Positions 1 through 8,944 of a DNA stretch of 64,000 nt are shown piece by piece. This stretch comes from Trypanosoma brucei gambiense DAL972 (taxonomy: Eukaryota > Euglenozoa > Kinetoplastea > Trypanosomatida > Trypanosomatidae). How positions within the stretch are numbered: the stretch's first letter is position 1; every line of letters begins with the position of its first letter. The notes under the pieces were generated by a model, which searched no databases, was not told the origin of the DNA, and saw only the letters and a program-made list of their open reading frames with translations. The DNA lies in the NCBI RefSeq assembly GCF_000210295.1, contig NC_026741.1:1364001-1428000 (forward strand), given 5' to 3'. The position numbers were made by a program, and so were the translations under genes.

Positions 1-960
1 TCTCGTGTGGAAGCCTCTTGTCAGGTAGCAACCAAGGAGCGCGCTGAAATGAAGGCATCTTTCCCTGCCAGCGAGGTGGAAAACTCACCCAGCACCTCTA
101 CGCTCGTACGAGAAACTTCGGTGCCCGCGGTGCCGTCCCAAGCTGCTGCTCCAACTGAGGTGGATACCCTCGAATTTCCTGAACCTGCCGTATCTACACG
201 CCTTCCGGCCGGCTGGGCACTGATGTATGACCGACAGCGCCGGCGGCATTATTTTGTTCAAACACAGAGTAATGGTAAGGTCACGACAACGTGGACGCAC
301 CCGGGAGGTATCGCCGAGCAGATGGACTTGGAACGGCAGGTGGATGAGTGGTACGCGAAACAGCAGTTGCGTAAGCTTCAGGGCAGAGATATCCCCCTGC
401 CCGTGACGGACGTTCCCACCTCCAGCATTAGTGCTGTTGCCACCGGTAATATGAGTATCCCCATGCCCGTTTCCCCGGCGCCGCCAGCAGTTTCTGCTCT
501 GCCACCACCATGGGAAGAACATGTGGATCCCAAGAGCAGGCGTGTGTTTTACGTCAATCATCAAACACGCGAAACAACATGGGTGCGCCCTCAATGCGTC
601 GTGTCCCAACAGCACCAACCCCTGGTTCCTTCTCCAGTCACTGTGACTCCGGTTGTTCAACCACAGGCGCCAGTAGCAGCAGCGTTGCCGCCATTCTGGG
701 AGGAGCGTGTTGACACGAAGAGCGGACGTGTGTTCTATGTTAATCATCAAACACGCGAAACAACTTGGTCGCGTCCACAGGTGGGTGTGCCTCAGCAGGG
801 TCAGCCGATACCTGCTAGTCAAACTAACGTGCCAGTAGTTGCCCCTCCACTTGCAACATCGGCTCTACCACCCTTCTGGGAAGAACATGTGGATCCCAAG
901 AGCGGGCGTGTGTTTTACGTCAATCATCAAACACGTGAGACAACTTGGACACGTCCTTGA
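1..960 (+). CDS. WW-domain repeat protein, 5' end outside window
   Basis: The frame is open from base 1, and the first in-frame start-like codon (base 7) is GTG, so the N-terminus lies upstream of the window. The visible part has four WW domains at about residues 66-99, 165-195, 227-257 and 287-317, the last ending at the stop codon. WW domains bind proline-rich peptides. The last three keep both tryptophans, the aromatic FYV strand and the final Pro (LPPFWEE...FYVNHQTRETTW.RP). The first is divergent (YFVQTQ, TTTWTHP) but keeps the Trp pair. Linkers are Pro/Gln/Val-rich and look disordered. WW2-WW4 are almost identical in DNA, which suggests recent internal duplication. Domain identity is clear. 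The cellular role (splicing, ubiquitin ligase adaptor or other) cannot be told, and no HECT or FF domain is visible. Confidence 0.85.
   Translation, partial: SRVEASCQVATKERAEMKASFPASEVENSPSTSTLVRETSVPAVPSQAAAPTEVDTLEFPEPAVSTRLPAGWALMYDRQRRRHYFVQTQSNGKVTTTWTHPGGIAEQMDLERQVDEWYAKQQLRKLQGRDIPLPVTDVPTSSISAVATGNMSIPMPVSPAPPAVSALPPPWEEHVDPKSRRVFYVNHQTRETTWVRPQCVVSQQHQPLVPSPVTVTPVVQPQAPVAAALPPFWEERVDTKSGRVFYVNHQTRETTWSRPQVGVPQQGQPIPASQTNVPVVAPPLATSALPPFWEEHVDPKSGRVFYVNHQTRETTWTRP
499..957 (+). repeat. Three near-identical WW-coding repeats
   Basis: Three 93-bp units (499-591, 685-777, 865-957) encode WW2, WW3 and WW4, separated by about 90-bp Pro/Gln/Val-rich linkers. Long stretches, such as the part encoding FYVNHQTRETTW, differ by only a few bases. 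Identity at third codon positions points to recent duplication or gene conversion rather than selection alone. Confidence 0.75.
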
Positions 961-1723
961 AGAATTCGCGACAGAGTGACATATATCTAAACATCTGTAA
1001 AAGATGCCTGTACGATGTGAGAGCAAAATGCGTAGGAGTGGCGACTGCGTGGCGCGCCACCACGCGCAGAGTTCGTCGTATGTCAAAACTGATTTTCTCA
1101 AACCTCGCGTGCGTTTGTTCTTTTCCGCATATGCTGATGTGGGCAAAAAGGTGGGTCTGCGGCACCTGCAGAATTTCTTTTCAGCAGTTACTCATCTGCT
1201 GGCCTCTCTTTACTTCACGCTTCTCTCCTTCTCTTTGTTGCTACCGCTGGTGTTTTTGTTTTGGCACCAAAGGTTGTGGTCGGCGGCGCTTTGGTTCGGT
1301 TTGAAGACAGGTGAATTGAGTAATAGTAACCACTCCTTCTATGATGCGGAGGGAAATGGTTGAGTGTTGCGTCACTGTTCCAGTTTCATGAACACGACCG
1401 CAGTAAATGCAATTTTTTTTTTCTCCACTCTACCCTCTTTCGCTCTATATTTTCAGCACAACATCTTGTAATTTGAAAAGGCAAAGGCACACAATTTGTT
1501 AAGTTGATAATAAGGACGCCAGGAAACCAACGAAAAGGAGGCGACCAAAAGGGTAAAAAGGGGTTCTTTAAAAAAAAAAAAAGAAAACAACAAAACAGAG
1601 GGAATATACGCGCAGTGTGTAGCTTGAAACAGAGAAGGTAGTTGAAAACTCTGAATATATTTGTGTGTGTGAGGTTTCGCAACGTTTTCTTTTTGAGTAT
1701 CCGCTTCAGTATCTCACACCTTC
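961..1723 (+). other. Intergenic: 3' UTR and 5' UTR/splice region
   Basis: No ATG-initiated frame here looks protein-like. The stretch should hold the 3' UTR of the WW gene, a T-rich section (1195-1265), an A-rich section (1500-1620) and the acceptor of the next gene. Confidence 0.6.
1685..1709 (+). promoter_or_regulatory. Trans-splice acceptor (poly-Y plus AG)
   Basis: A pyrimidine tract (TTTTCTTTTT) is followed by CCGCTTCAG, with the AG at 1708-1709, 14 bases before the ATG at 1724. This is the spliced-leader acceptor arrangement of trypanosomatids and supports the start chosen for the downstream gene. Confidence 0.6.
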
Positions 1724-3412
1724 ATGACCGCTGTTGGGGGCGACGAGGCCGAAGTACTGAGGCTTGAGCCCGCAGCTGATGCTGAAAATGCCGCGGCGGA
1801 GGTTGCTTGTAGCGCAGCAGCGAGATGTACCTCTACACCTGAGACGGAAAGCAAACATCTCACACCCGAGACCTTAGACAGTGCACCGAGCACCGCTTAC
1901 GGAAGTGTTGGTTTCAAGGGGAATATGAAAATGGCCTTGACGCTACCCGGAGGTCCCCCCGTATCGAGAGGTCGCCGCGGTTCGGCTCTTTCATGCCGTG
2001 GCAGGAGGTCCCAGTCGTCGAAGTCACCCCGCTCCACGACGGGAAGCCAAGCGGCTTCTGTCAAAGGTGGAAACTGGCTACTGGGAACGCAACCACGTGT
2101 GGTAGGTTTGGGCACAACGGGGCTCTTTGAAAACGAAAAGAAGGAAGCGGATGTGCCAGAGGGTGCGAGTGCGATGATTAACGGGCAGTTGATTGTGGCG
2201 CCGCCATGTTGTATCCGGCGGCTTCGGGACCTCGCTATGTGGCGTGACCGGCATCGGGACTTTATTGCCGCCTTCCGCGCGCAGGACCCTCTCGAGCGTG
2301 TTAGTACCCACCGCCGGCAGCAGCGGCTGTTTGAAGAAAGGCACCGCCAGCAGGAAAAGGAGTACGCCGATGAGGTTGGCCGCATAAGACAGCGCGGAAA
2401 GTGGTTAAACAAGATGTCACAACCGGCCGATGCGGAAAGGCAGCAGTGGCTCAAATCCCGGCGTGAGGCGTTGCAGGCGGGTCGTGAAGAAGTAGTGCTG
2501 AACAACATGAAGAAGGGCGCGGAAATCCGAGAGAATATTGCAAAGCAGCTGGTGGTGGTTAAGCAGGTGAAGCAACGACGAGAACTAACGGCGCGGAGTG
2601 CCGCGCGCCAGGAGCGTGACCTTCAAGGTGCCAGGAAGGAGGAGATCCTCTCTAGCATTTTGGAGCGAACGAAGGTTGCGCGCAACGACCGAGATACGTG
2701 GCGTGAGTTTATCCAAGAGTTTAAGAATGAAGAAGATAAAATTAGACGGCAGTACCTAGACCAGTTGCGTTGCCGTGTCTTAACGAAAAGCCCCAGCGAC
2801 TACCGTGACAACGATGGGGGCTTTACACCGTTGATCAGACCCCCTAGCGCCCCAACAGGCGACAGCGACAAACAGCAGTTTGACGGCACCCAGCGCTCTA
2901 TTGCAACTGCACGCCAGAGTACCAATGACGGGGTGTTTCGTCGTCAGTTTCTCGCGGAATTGCAGCAGCAACGACTTGAGGGAGCCCGTGCAGCTGCGGG
3001 CGTGGTTCGCGGTGAGCGCAGCAAAGCTCGACGCGATGAGGCGCTTCGCGGCAATTGCGACCGTGCGGAGAACCTTCGAGGGGAAAAGGGTATGCTACAG
3101 GAACGGAAGCAGCAATTGGATAAAGAGAGGTGGCAGGCCTATACCTTGTTGAGGGAGGAGCATGCACTTGAGAAGAAGCAAAAGGAAGAGGCGGTTCAGC
3201 GGATGTTGGACGAGAAGCGAGAAAGCGCCGCGGCTATTAGAATGGCCAGTCAGTGGAAGGAAGCAGAGCATCGATTACACGAGCAGGAATTGCGGCAGAA
3301 ATTGAGGGAGCGTGCCGCGTATGCACGAAGTTGCTCCTCCCGCGGGCAGACGCCGTCTTCAGTGAAGAGAACTCAGCAACATAATTGGCAGGTGCCGGCA
3401 ATAGTGTCCTAA
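1724..3412 (+). CDS. Charged coiled-coil protein, function unknown
   Basis: 562 aa. The N-terminal ~150 residues are Ala/Ser/Thr-rich and look disordered. From about residue 165 to the end the protein is dominated by Arg, Glu, Gln and Lys in long helical stretches (for example RQQRLFEERHRQQEKEYADEV and ERAAYARS near the end), typical of an extended coiled coil. There are no membrane segments or catalytic motifs. The Arg/Glu-rich pattern resembles trichohyalin/plectin-homology-like ciliary proteins, so a cytoskeletal or flagellar role is a reasonable guess but not shown. The ATG start is supported by a splice acceptor 14 bases upstream. I do not recognise a specific family. Confidence 0.85.
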   Translation: MTAVGGDEAEVLRLEPAADAENAAAEVACSAAARCTSTPETESKHLTPETLDSAPSTAYGSVGFKGNMKMALTLPGGPPVSRGRRGSALSCRGRRSQSSKSPRSTTGSQAASVKGGNWLLGTQPRVVGLGTTGLFENEKKEADVPEGASAMINGQLIVAPPCCIRRLRDLAMWRDRHRDFIAAFRAQDPLERVSTHRRQQRLFEERHRQQEKEYADEVGRIRQRGKWLNKMSQPADAERQQWLKSRREALQAGREEVVLNNMKKGAEIRENIAKQLVVVKQVKQRRELTARSAARQERDLQGARKEEILSSILERTKVARNDRDTWREFIQEFKNEEDKIRRQYLDQLRCRVLTKSPSDYRDNDGGFTPLIRPPSAPTGDSDKQQFDGTQRSIATARQSTNDGVFRRQFLAELQQQRLEGARAAAGVVRGERSKARRDEALRGNCDRAENLRGEKGMLQERKQQLDKERWQAYTLLREEHALEKKQKEEAVQRMLDEKRESAAAIRMASQWKEAEHRLHEQELRQKLRERAAYARSCSSRGQTPSSVKRTQQHNWQVPAIVS

Positions 3413-4355
3413 GGTAAGTGCACCTATTAGTGAAAGATGATAGGGAGTGCAGTTGGAAAACTGAATGTTCGCTCATCCCTCCGTGGCATGCTTCCCCTTT
3501 TCTTCTGCACATGCGCGTATGGGTGTTGATGATGTATTTATATATTTAGGAATGATATAACGCATTTTTGCAACCCTATCAGAATGTAGGGGGGGGGGAT
3601 GTAGTGTTTCATTTGAAACAATACGTGGAGCAACTAGGGAGGGTAGTGCAGAAGCAGGAGAGGGGAGTGATTGGCTCGCGTGTGTTGTACTTCTGTGGGT
3701 TGGTGTTGGAGTGGGCTTTGAGTGGGTCGCCCTCCAGTGCAATTAGCGCATTTGTGGATGCACAGGGCAGTCGCGTGCATGTGTGCATTGGCATAGTAGA
3801 TCTTGCGATTGTGGTGTTAAATGCAAGCACAATCTTATATGTAACCCCTTAAAACACCACGCTGTAGATAACAGTCAAAAGGTTTACTTCATCCAATGTC
3901 ATCATTTATTATTTATGATCCTTGTTTTTTTTCCTGTCTGTGTGCGTGTGATTGTGTCTTCTGGCCCCCTCAACTCGGATTTGTCACGTAATGAGCTCTT
4001 TTTCTTTTTGATTAAACAGAGCCGTTCGGAACCCCCTCCCCTGCGTATGCTGCTGGCTGGCTGATCCTTGATCACATATACAAGCTGAGGGGTGAGGGCA
4101 CACAGTCATAATCACGGAGGGAAATATGATAAAAAGCATAATAAGATAGTTTATGTTGTGGGCGAACCTGCTGGTACCCCAACAGTCGTTGAACATAATT
4201 ATGCTTCGCGATGTGGACCTCAAAACTCTCCTATTCTTCTTTTTGTAGTCTTTTTTTTAGTTTTTCGTCCTGTCTTCCTTCTTGAACTGTTAGGTTGTAT
4301 CGGGAAATGTATATTTAAATGGCACAAGTGCAGCAGGAAATGGAATGGAACGGTA

Positions 4356-4375
4356 GGGGCGAGGGAAGGGAAGGG
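4356..4375 (+). other. Putative G-quadruplex motif
   Basis: GGGGCGAGGGAAGGGAAGGG has four G-tracts of three or more separated by 2-3 bases, on the transcribed sense strand. It fits the canonical G3+N1-7 pattern and sits inside a longer purine-rich tract. Confidence 0.55.
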
Positions 4376-5601
4376 AAACGAAGGAAAAGAGAGCGGAATA
4401 TTATGTGGCGAAGGGTGTTGGGACCAAATATTCCTCCTCGTGGGGGCATATGTCAAGAGAAGGTGGGAAAAGAGTGAGAGAAAAAAGAAGAGGAAAAGCA
4501 ATATTAGTGAATGATTGGTTCTTGTCACCTGCCTGCCTTACGCGCATATAGATGCCTACTAAACATTTCCTATTTGCCTAACTTTTACACGTGTTGTCCC
4601 AGCTGATGAATATGGACGAAGAATGAAAGAAGTTGGTGAATAAATTTTCTTTTTTTTTTTTTGAAAAAAAAAGTGATGGGCAAAGGAAAATTTGACCCTT
4701 TTAACTCACTGTTTGGCATTCGCTTCTCCATCTTTTGTTATCTTTTTTCCTCTACCATTTTACGCACCTTTTCTTTAAACGTGCATATGAGAGTGAAATA
4801 TTTTCCCTTGTTTCACCCCCTCCCTTCCTCTACAGCCACCACTGTTTCCGTCTTGTGGCGCAGTCACTTCGCGGGGTTTCTCTCCCTTTTTTGTTTTTTT
4901 CTTAATATCCTATGTAAAGTTTGCCGTAACACTTCTGGTTGTTTCTCTTGTTTTGCAATTGTATCTTTGTTCCTGAGGGAGATTAGCCTTGTTGTTTCGT
5001 TACCTTACTGTATGTTACCTTTTGGTGCTACTCTTACCACGGCTTTCGATGCCGGTGTGTTTTTTTTGTTTTCGTCACCCAGGTGCATGAGTTGTGGAAG
5101 CGGGGGAGTGGCTGCTGCTCTGCAATGCAAAAGCAGTGTTGCAATGCTGAACACATAATTGTAATACCATGTGAAATCCCACTTATCCTGTTGCAGGTCA
5201 CACCTTTGGTTTTTGCGTTGGGCTACGAAGTTATTGTTTCTTCTTGTTTTTATTTTCCCTTTCCGCCTTTCGTTTGCGCTGCTCACAAACACGCATGTAT
5301 GTAATTTTAAAGTGGTGCGCACCAATACCGGCACTCGTTGGACAGAAGGGGAAGTGGAGGAAGGCGTCAGATTACTTCCTCTTTTCCCTTTTTGCCACAT
5401 ACACGCACACACAGAGTGCTCGGTCCTGCGGAAACGTGGTGCATCTGTCTTTGTAGAAGGACGGGGGAAAGGTTGCGGAAAGAAGATAAGGAGGCAAGAA
5501 AGTGTCGTATAACACCGACACCAGGGACTGGAAGAAACAAAAGAAAAAGAGGGCGTTGAGGAGGCGGTATACGCGTGCGAATACACGCAAGATAACAATC
5601 G

Positions 5602-5672
5602 TACACGCGCGCGCGCACACACACATATATATATATATACATATACATAGATATATATATATATATATATAT
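5602..5672 (+). repeat. CG/CA/TA microsatellite just before COQ10-like ATG
   Basis: Consecutive CG, CA and then TA dinucleotide runs, interrupted by CATAGA, end about 20 bases before the ATG at 5691. Tracts like this are length-variable between strains. It lies in the expected 5' UTR or splice-acceptor region. Confidence 0.85.
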
Positions 5673-5690
5673 CTGTACTGGTGTGGAGCT

Positions 5691-6737
5691 ATGCGATTTG
5701 TTTCTCGAAGACTGTCGTTTCTTTCGCCTCCAATAATACCGCTTCCTAAACCTGCACCGACAGCGGACGCGAAACCTTTCTTTGCACCCTCCAACAATGA
5801 GAAGGGCAGCGCCGCTTTTGCGTCACCCTCCACGAAACATCAAACATATGTGAAGAAGAATGCGACATCATCAAGCGGTGCTGCTACGTTGGAGTCAGCC
5901 ACAGCTAAGGCTACACGTAGCGCCCAGGCCGCGGGAGAGCCATGCACTAAATTTAACGGCAGTAGCACAAACGGTACGAGCAGAAGCGGTGACAACTGTG
6001 CTGCGGAGAAAGTGCATCATTTGCCAAGGTTCCTTTCACCCGACAACATAATTAAGCGTGTAGCCACACCGGCACTGTTTGCCGCCTCTATTGTCGCCGA
6101 TACCTTGAACGCCCCGGCTGCGTTGAGCGGTGGTTCTTCAGCAGTAAATGAGGAAGGTGGTCTCCAGAAATACGTAGAGCACTGTATGTTAGGCTGGTCT
6201 CCCAGTGAACTTTACAATGTTGTGGCTGATGTGTCGCAGTATAGCGTTTTCTTGCCGTGGTGTTTAGATTCCACCGTGCATCAAGTGGGCCCACTGGGCA
6301 CTACAGAAACAGCGTCTGAGACGCCTAATGGTAACGCTAATGTCAGTGGCAATGACAATGGCAACGGTGTAGCACCTGCTACGTTGGAAATGTTGGCGAC
6401 GTTAACTGTAGGGTTTTCTTTTTTCAGGGAGAAATACACCTCGCGGGTGCTGCTCGATCCGCACAAGCGAGTAGAGGCGATGCTCACGGAGGATGAACAC
6501 AAGAAGCGCCCCGCAGCCCTCAGGAATCTGAAATGTGTGTGGGAGTTTCACGAGGTTCCAGATTCCCCTCGTAAAGTGGAGGTGCGCTTCCTCGTGAGCT
6601 TTGCTTTCAAGAACCCCATGTACTCCAAACTTATTATGTCACATGTGGTGTCCATTATGACGACGAGCTTCGAAAAACACTGTGAAGTGTTGTATGGACC
6701 ACCCAGCTGTGTGCGAGTGCATCTGCCGCACAACTAA
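5691..6737 (+). CDS. COQ10: COQ10-like START-domain protein, mitochondrial
   Basis: 348 aa from the ATG at 5691. The frame is open further upstream, but that part only translates the microsatellite into a His/Ile/Tyr repeat. The N-terminus (MRFVSRRLSF...) is Arg/Ser-rich with no acidic residues, like a mitochondrial presequence. A low-complexity Ala/Ser/Thr region follows to about residue 155. The rest matches the COQ10/polyketide-cyclase START fold: YNVVADVSQYSVFLPWC, then FREKYTSRV, a Trp-Glu-Phe strand and SFAFKNPMYSKL. In yeast and humans COQ10 binds coenzyme Q and supports its biosynthesis and respiratory function. A short Asn/Gly-rich insert (around residues 205-225) lies between strands. 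Family assignment is good; chaperone function is inferred. Confidence 0.85.
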   Translation: MRFVSRRLSFLSPPIIPLPKPAPTADAKPFFAPSNNEKGSAAFASPSTKHQTYVKKNATSSSGAATLESATAKATRSAQAAGEPCTKFNGSSTNGTSRSGDNCAAEKVHHLPRFLSPDNIIKRVATPALFAASIVADTLNAPAALSGGSSAVNEEGGLQKYVEHCMLGWSPSELYNVVADVSQYSVFLPWCLDSTVHQVGPLGTTETASETPNGNANVSGNDNGNGVAPATLEMLATLTVGFSFFREKYTSRVLLDPHKRVEAMLTEDEHKKRPAALRNLKCVWEFHEVPDSPRKVEVRFLVSFAFKNPMYSKLIMSHVVSIMTTSFEKHCEVLYGPPSCVRVHLPHN

Positions 6738-7462
6738 TGCATCTTCCTGCAGGGGACATACACATTAAATGCATACGTAAGACATATAGCGGTGCGACTG
6801 GAATATTCCCCTGCCCTTGTATGTGTATTTACAAGGTTCGACTAAAAGAGAGATGTAGCAGCGGTGTCATTGGGACGAGGTGGAGCCAATAAATGAACCA
6901 GTGAACATGCTTTCGGAACAGTTCATGTGGCTCAGCGAGCGAACGTTGCGCGTGGTTGCGGAAAGAAGAGGTACCCCTTGTGGTTTTCTCATTCCCATGA
7001 TTATTCTCTGCAGTGTATGGACGGAACTGCTCTGCTGTGTCAGAAAGAAAGAAAGAGTAGGGAAGAAAAAAAAGGGGAGTGCACCATCCGATGTGTCGCT
7101 TGTGCCTCAGTCGCTCCTCACGCTGGGCCAACGTTGGAACCGCAGTCGCTCTGGCGTAGTCAAATGTCCAAAAGCGGGTGCAGACCTTCCGTAGGGTCGA
7201 GGGATGATGACAACGTTTGTTCCTTAAGGTAATAATTGATAGTAGTAACCGATCGCCGACATACTCTTTTGTGCGCCTTTTTTGCGGGCTCCCGACTCTT
7301 TTAGAGTAAACCTTGTCCATTTTTTACCCTTATCACTACGTTATTGTCTAAAAATTTTTTCCTTCCTCTTCTCCATTTTCTTCTCCCCATCTTTATTTTA
7401 ATCATATATTTTTATTTTTTATTTTTATATATTTATGAATTTTCTCCCTCTTAATTGAGAAG
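6738..7462 (+). other. Intergenic region
   Basis: No convincing gene. A strongly AT-rich, pyrimidine-rich stretch at about 7320-7450 precedes the next ATG and is the likely trans-splicing tract. Confidence 0.5.
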
Positions 7463-7864
7463 ATGCCGTTGGGCACTGATGGCACCCCTCAGCGGCAACA
7501 ACAACAACGCAAATCAACTGTGGATTCCGCGGTGGCGCTGATTGAGTCCGATAGCGAGTTGATGGCACTTTTCTTCCGCCACATTTCCGCATGTCCACCT
7601 CATGGACCCTTCAAACACTACAGCGCTCTCACCTTTACGGAGCGCGTGAGGCATTGGTTTCCAACGCATGCACCGGCAAGAGCAGCAGAGATGGGCGACG
7701 CCATCACGCCCGCAGTTGTACTGCAGTTAATGGAAAAATATTATGACACAAAACATCTTCGGAGCTGGCCGCTGTTGTACGTTCCGGCGCAAATACACCT
7801 GAAAGACGTGGATGCACTTATTGAGAAACAAGAGTCTCTGAAACCTGAACGGGTCACTGACTGA
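7463..7864 (+). CDS. Small protein of unknown function (133 aa)
   Basis: The ATG at 7463 lies immediately after AG and a long pyrimidine-rich tract (about 7340-7450), a good trans-splicing context. The protein starts with a Gln-rich stretch, then looks like a compact mixed alpha/beta domain (SVALIES-like helix, LMALFFRHIS, ALTFTERVRHWFP, VVLQLMEKYY, LRSWPLLYVPAQIHLKDVDALIEKQ). There are no membrane segments or catalytic motifs. Codon use and composition look coding, unlike the surrounding sequence. I do not recognise the family. Confidence 0.7.
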   Translation: MPLGTDGTPQRQQQQRKSTVDSAVALIESDSELMALFFRHISACPPHGPFKHYSALTFTERVRHWFPTHAPARAAEMGDAITPAVVLQLMEKYYDTKHLRSWPLLYVPAQIHLKDVDALIEKQESLKPERVTD

Positions 7865-8272
7865 GTGGGTGAGGACGCTGCTTATGTGCGCCCTCCCTTC
7901 CAGCATACGGATAGGACGAAAAGAAAAAAGACGCCACCTTGAGGAGGACCCTTTCTCCCTTTTATTGCGGTTCATATTACCAAAAAGTTTGCTCTTTATC
8001 CGCTTCCCCATCGTCCGCTCCAGCCTGCATCACAGGGCATATGACTGATGCACGTTTCTCAAACTTCGCAATCCTCCTTCTCTTTTTATTCTGTCACCTT
8101 CACCCTCTTTTCCCGGCATCACTGCACGCCACCTCTCTTTAAAAATTGGTGTGACAGCTTGAGCTTCGCCCCAACAACCGCGTGCGGCGCCTCTCTGGGA
8201 TAGTTATTGCAGCAGAATTTTGAAGTAGGGGCGGTAGTCGTCTTATTGTTTTTTTTTGTTATTATTAACTGA
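7865..8272 (+). other. Intergenic region
   Basis: Pyrimidine-rich section at about 8065-8115, and a T-run (8248-8258) shortly before the next ATG. No gene seen. Confidence 0.5.
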
Positions 8273-8944
8273 ATGGAAGGTCCTTTCCTCAGCCGCTCCA
8301 TTCAATACGTGGAGCGGTGGCTCGCTGAGATTGTGGCAACCAAAGGCACACGAGCAGCGGCAACAGGAAGCAGTGAGAAAGCCGTGGCGCAAAAGCGAGG
8401 GAAGGCGACTGCCACTGCGGCTGCTGAAACGGGTGCCACTAGTATGTCAAAGTGTCGTTTTGTTGTCGGCAGGGTGAATAGCGTCCGCCCGCATCCCGAG
8501 AGTCAAAAACTTTACATTGAGGAGATCGACTTGGGAGAGGAGGGGGGAAAATGCCGCACCATCCTCAGCGGTTTGCAGGAATACGTCAAGCAAGAAGATT
8601 TTCTCAACCGCCTTGTGCTCGTCATCGCCAACCTTGAGCCACGGAAGATTGGTGGTATACCATCGGAGGGAATGGTCCTCTGCGCCTCATGCAATGATGA
8701 GGGCTCGCGGTCAGTTGTGTTGCTGGACGTACCTGAGGGGACGCCGGTTGGTGAGCGCATTTTGTTTGAAGGTCATGAGGGGCCATACGAGCCCGTACTG
8801 AAAAAGAAACTCGCCAAACACTTCGAGGAGGTGGCAGCAGAACTGCGCACAAACGATAAGGGTGAAGTGGTATGGCGTGACATGCCATTTCGGACGAGTT
8901 GTGGGATCATCACGGCAAGCATCCCCAACGGTAGCGTTTCATAG
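8273..8944 (+). CDS. EMAPII-like tRNA-binding domain protein
   Basis: 223 aa. Residues 1-57 form a helix followed by an Ala/Thr/Lys linker. Residues ~59-170 form the OB-fold tRNA-binding domain found in EMAPII/p43, Arc1p and the C-terminus of some Met/Tyr-tRNA synthetases: FVVGRVNSVRPHPES, LYIEEIDLGEE, RTILSGL, NLEPRKIGGIPSEGMVLCAS and TPVGERI. The C-terminal ~50 residues match the EMAPII-like extension. Such proteins bring tRNA to aminoacyl-tRNA synthetase complexes in the cytosol. In T. brucei an EMAPII-like subunit of the multi-synthetase complex has been described, and this could be it. Start is the first ATG; an internal Met at residue 58 could also begin a minimal domain. Function by family is fairly sure, complex membership is inferred. 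Confidence 0.88.
   Translation: MEGPFLSRSIQYVERWLAEIVATKGTRAAATGSSEKAVAQKRGKATATAAAETGATSMSKCRFVVGRVNSVRPHPESQKLYIEEIDLGEEGGKCRTILSGLQEYVKQEDFLNRLVLVIANLEPRKIGGIPSEGMVLCASCNDEGSRSVVLLDVPEGTPVGERILFEGHEGPYEPVLKKKLAKHFEEVAAELRTNDKGEVVWRDMPFRTSCGIITASIPNGSVS

Larger units (their letters stand above)
3413..5690 (+). other. Long intergenic region (2.3 kb)
   Basis: No credible gene: frames are short, low in complexity or lack ATG. Visible structure includes a G9 run near 3590, a purine-rich block at about 4340-4500 with a G-quadruplex motif, poly-T/poly-A near 4650-4672, a T-rich stretch at about 4735-5280, and a CA/TA microsatellite at 5602-5672. It should contain the long 3' UTR of the coiled-coil gene and the 5' UTR of the COQ10-like gene. 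Confidence 0.5.

Noticed and set aside
4661..5158. 165-residue plus frame
   Set aside because: T-rich UTR sequence read as Phe/Leu/Ser; no coding bias.
5502..5690. N-terminal extension of the COQ10-like protein
   Set aside because: It translates the microsatellite into His/Ile/Tyr repeats; the mitochondrial presequence begins at ATG 5691.
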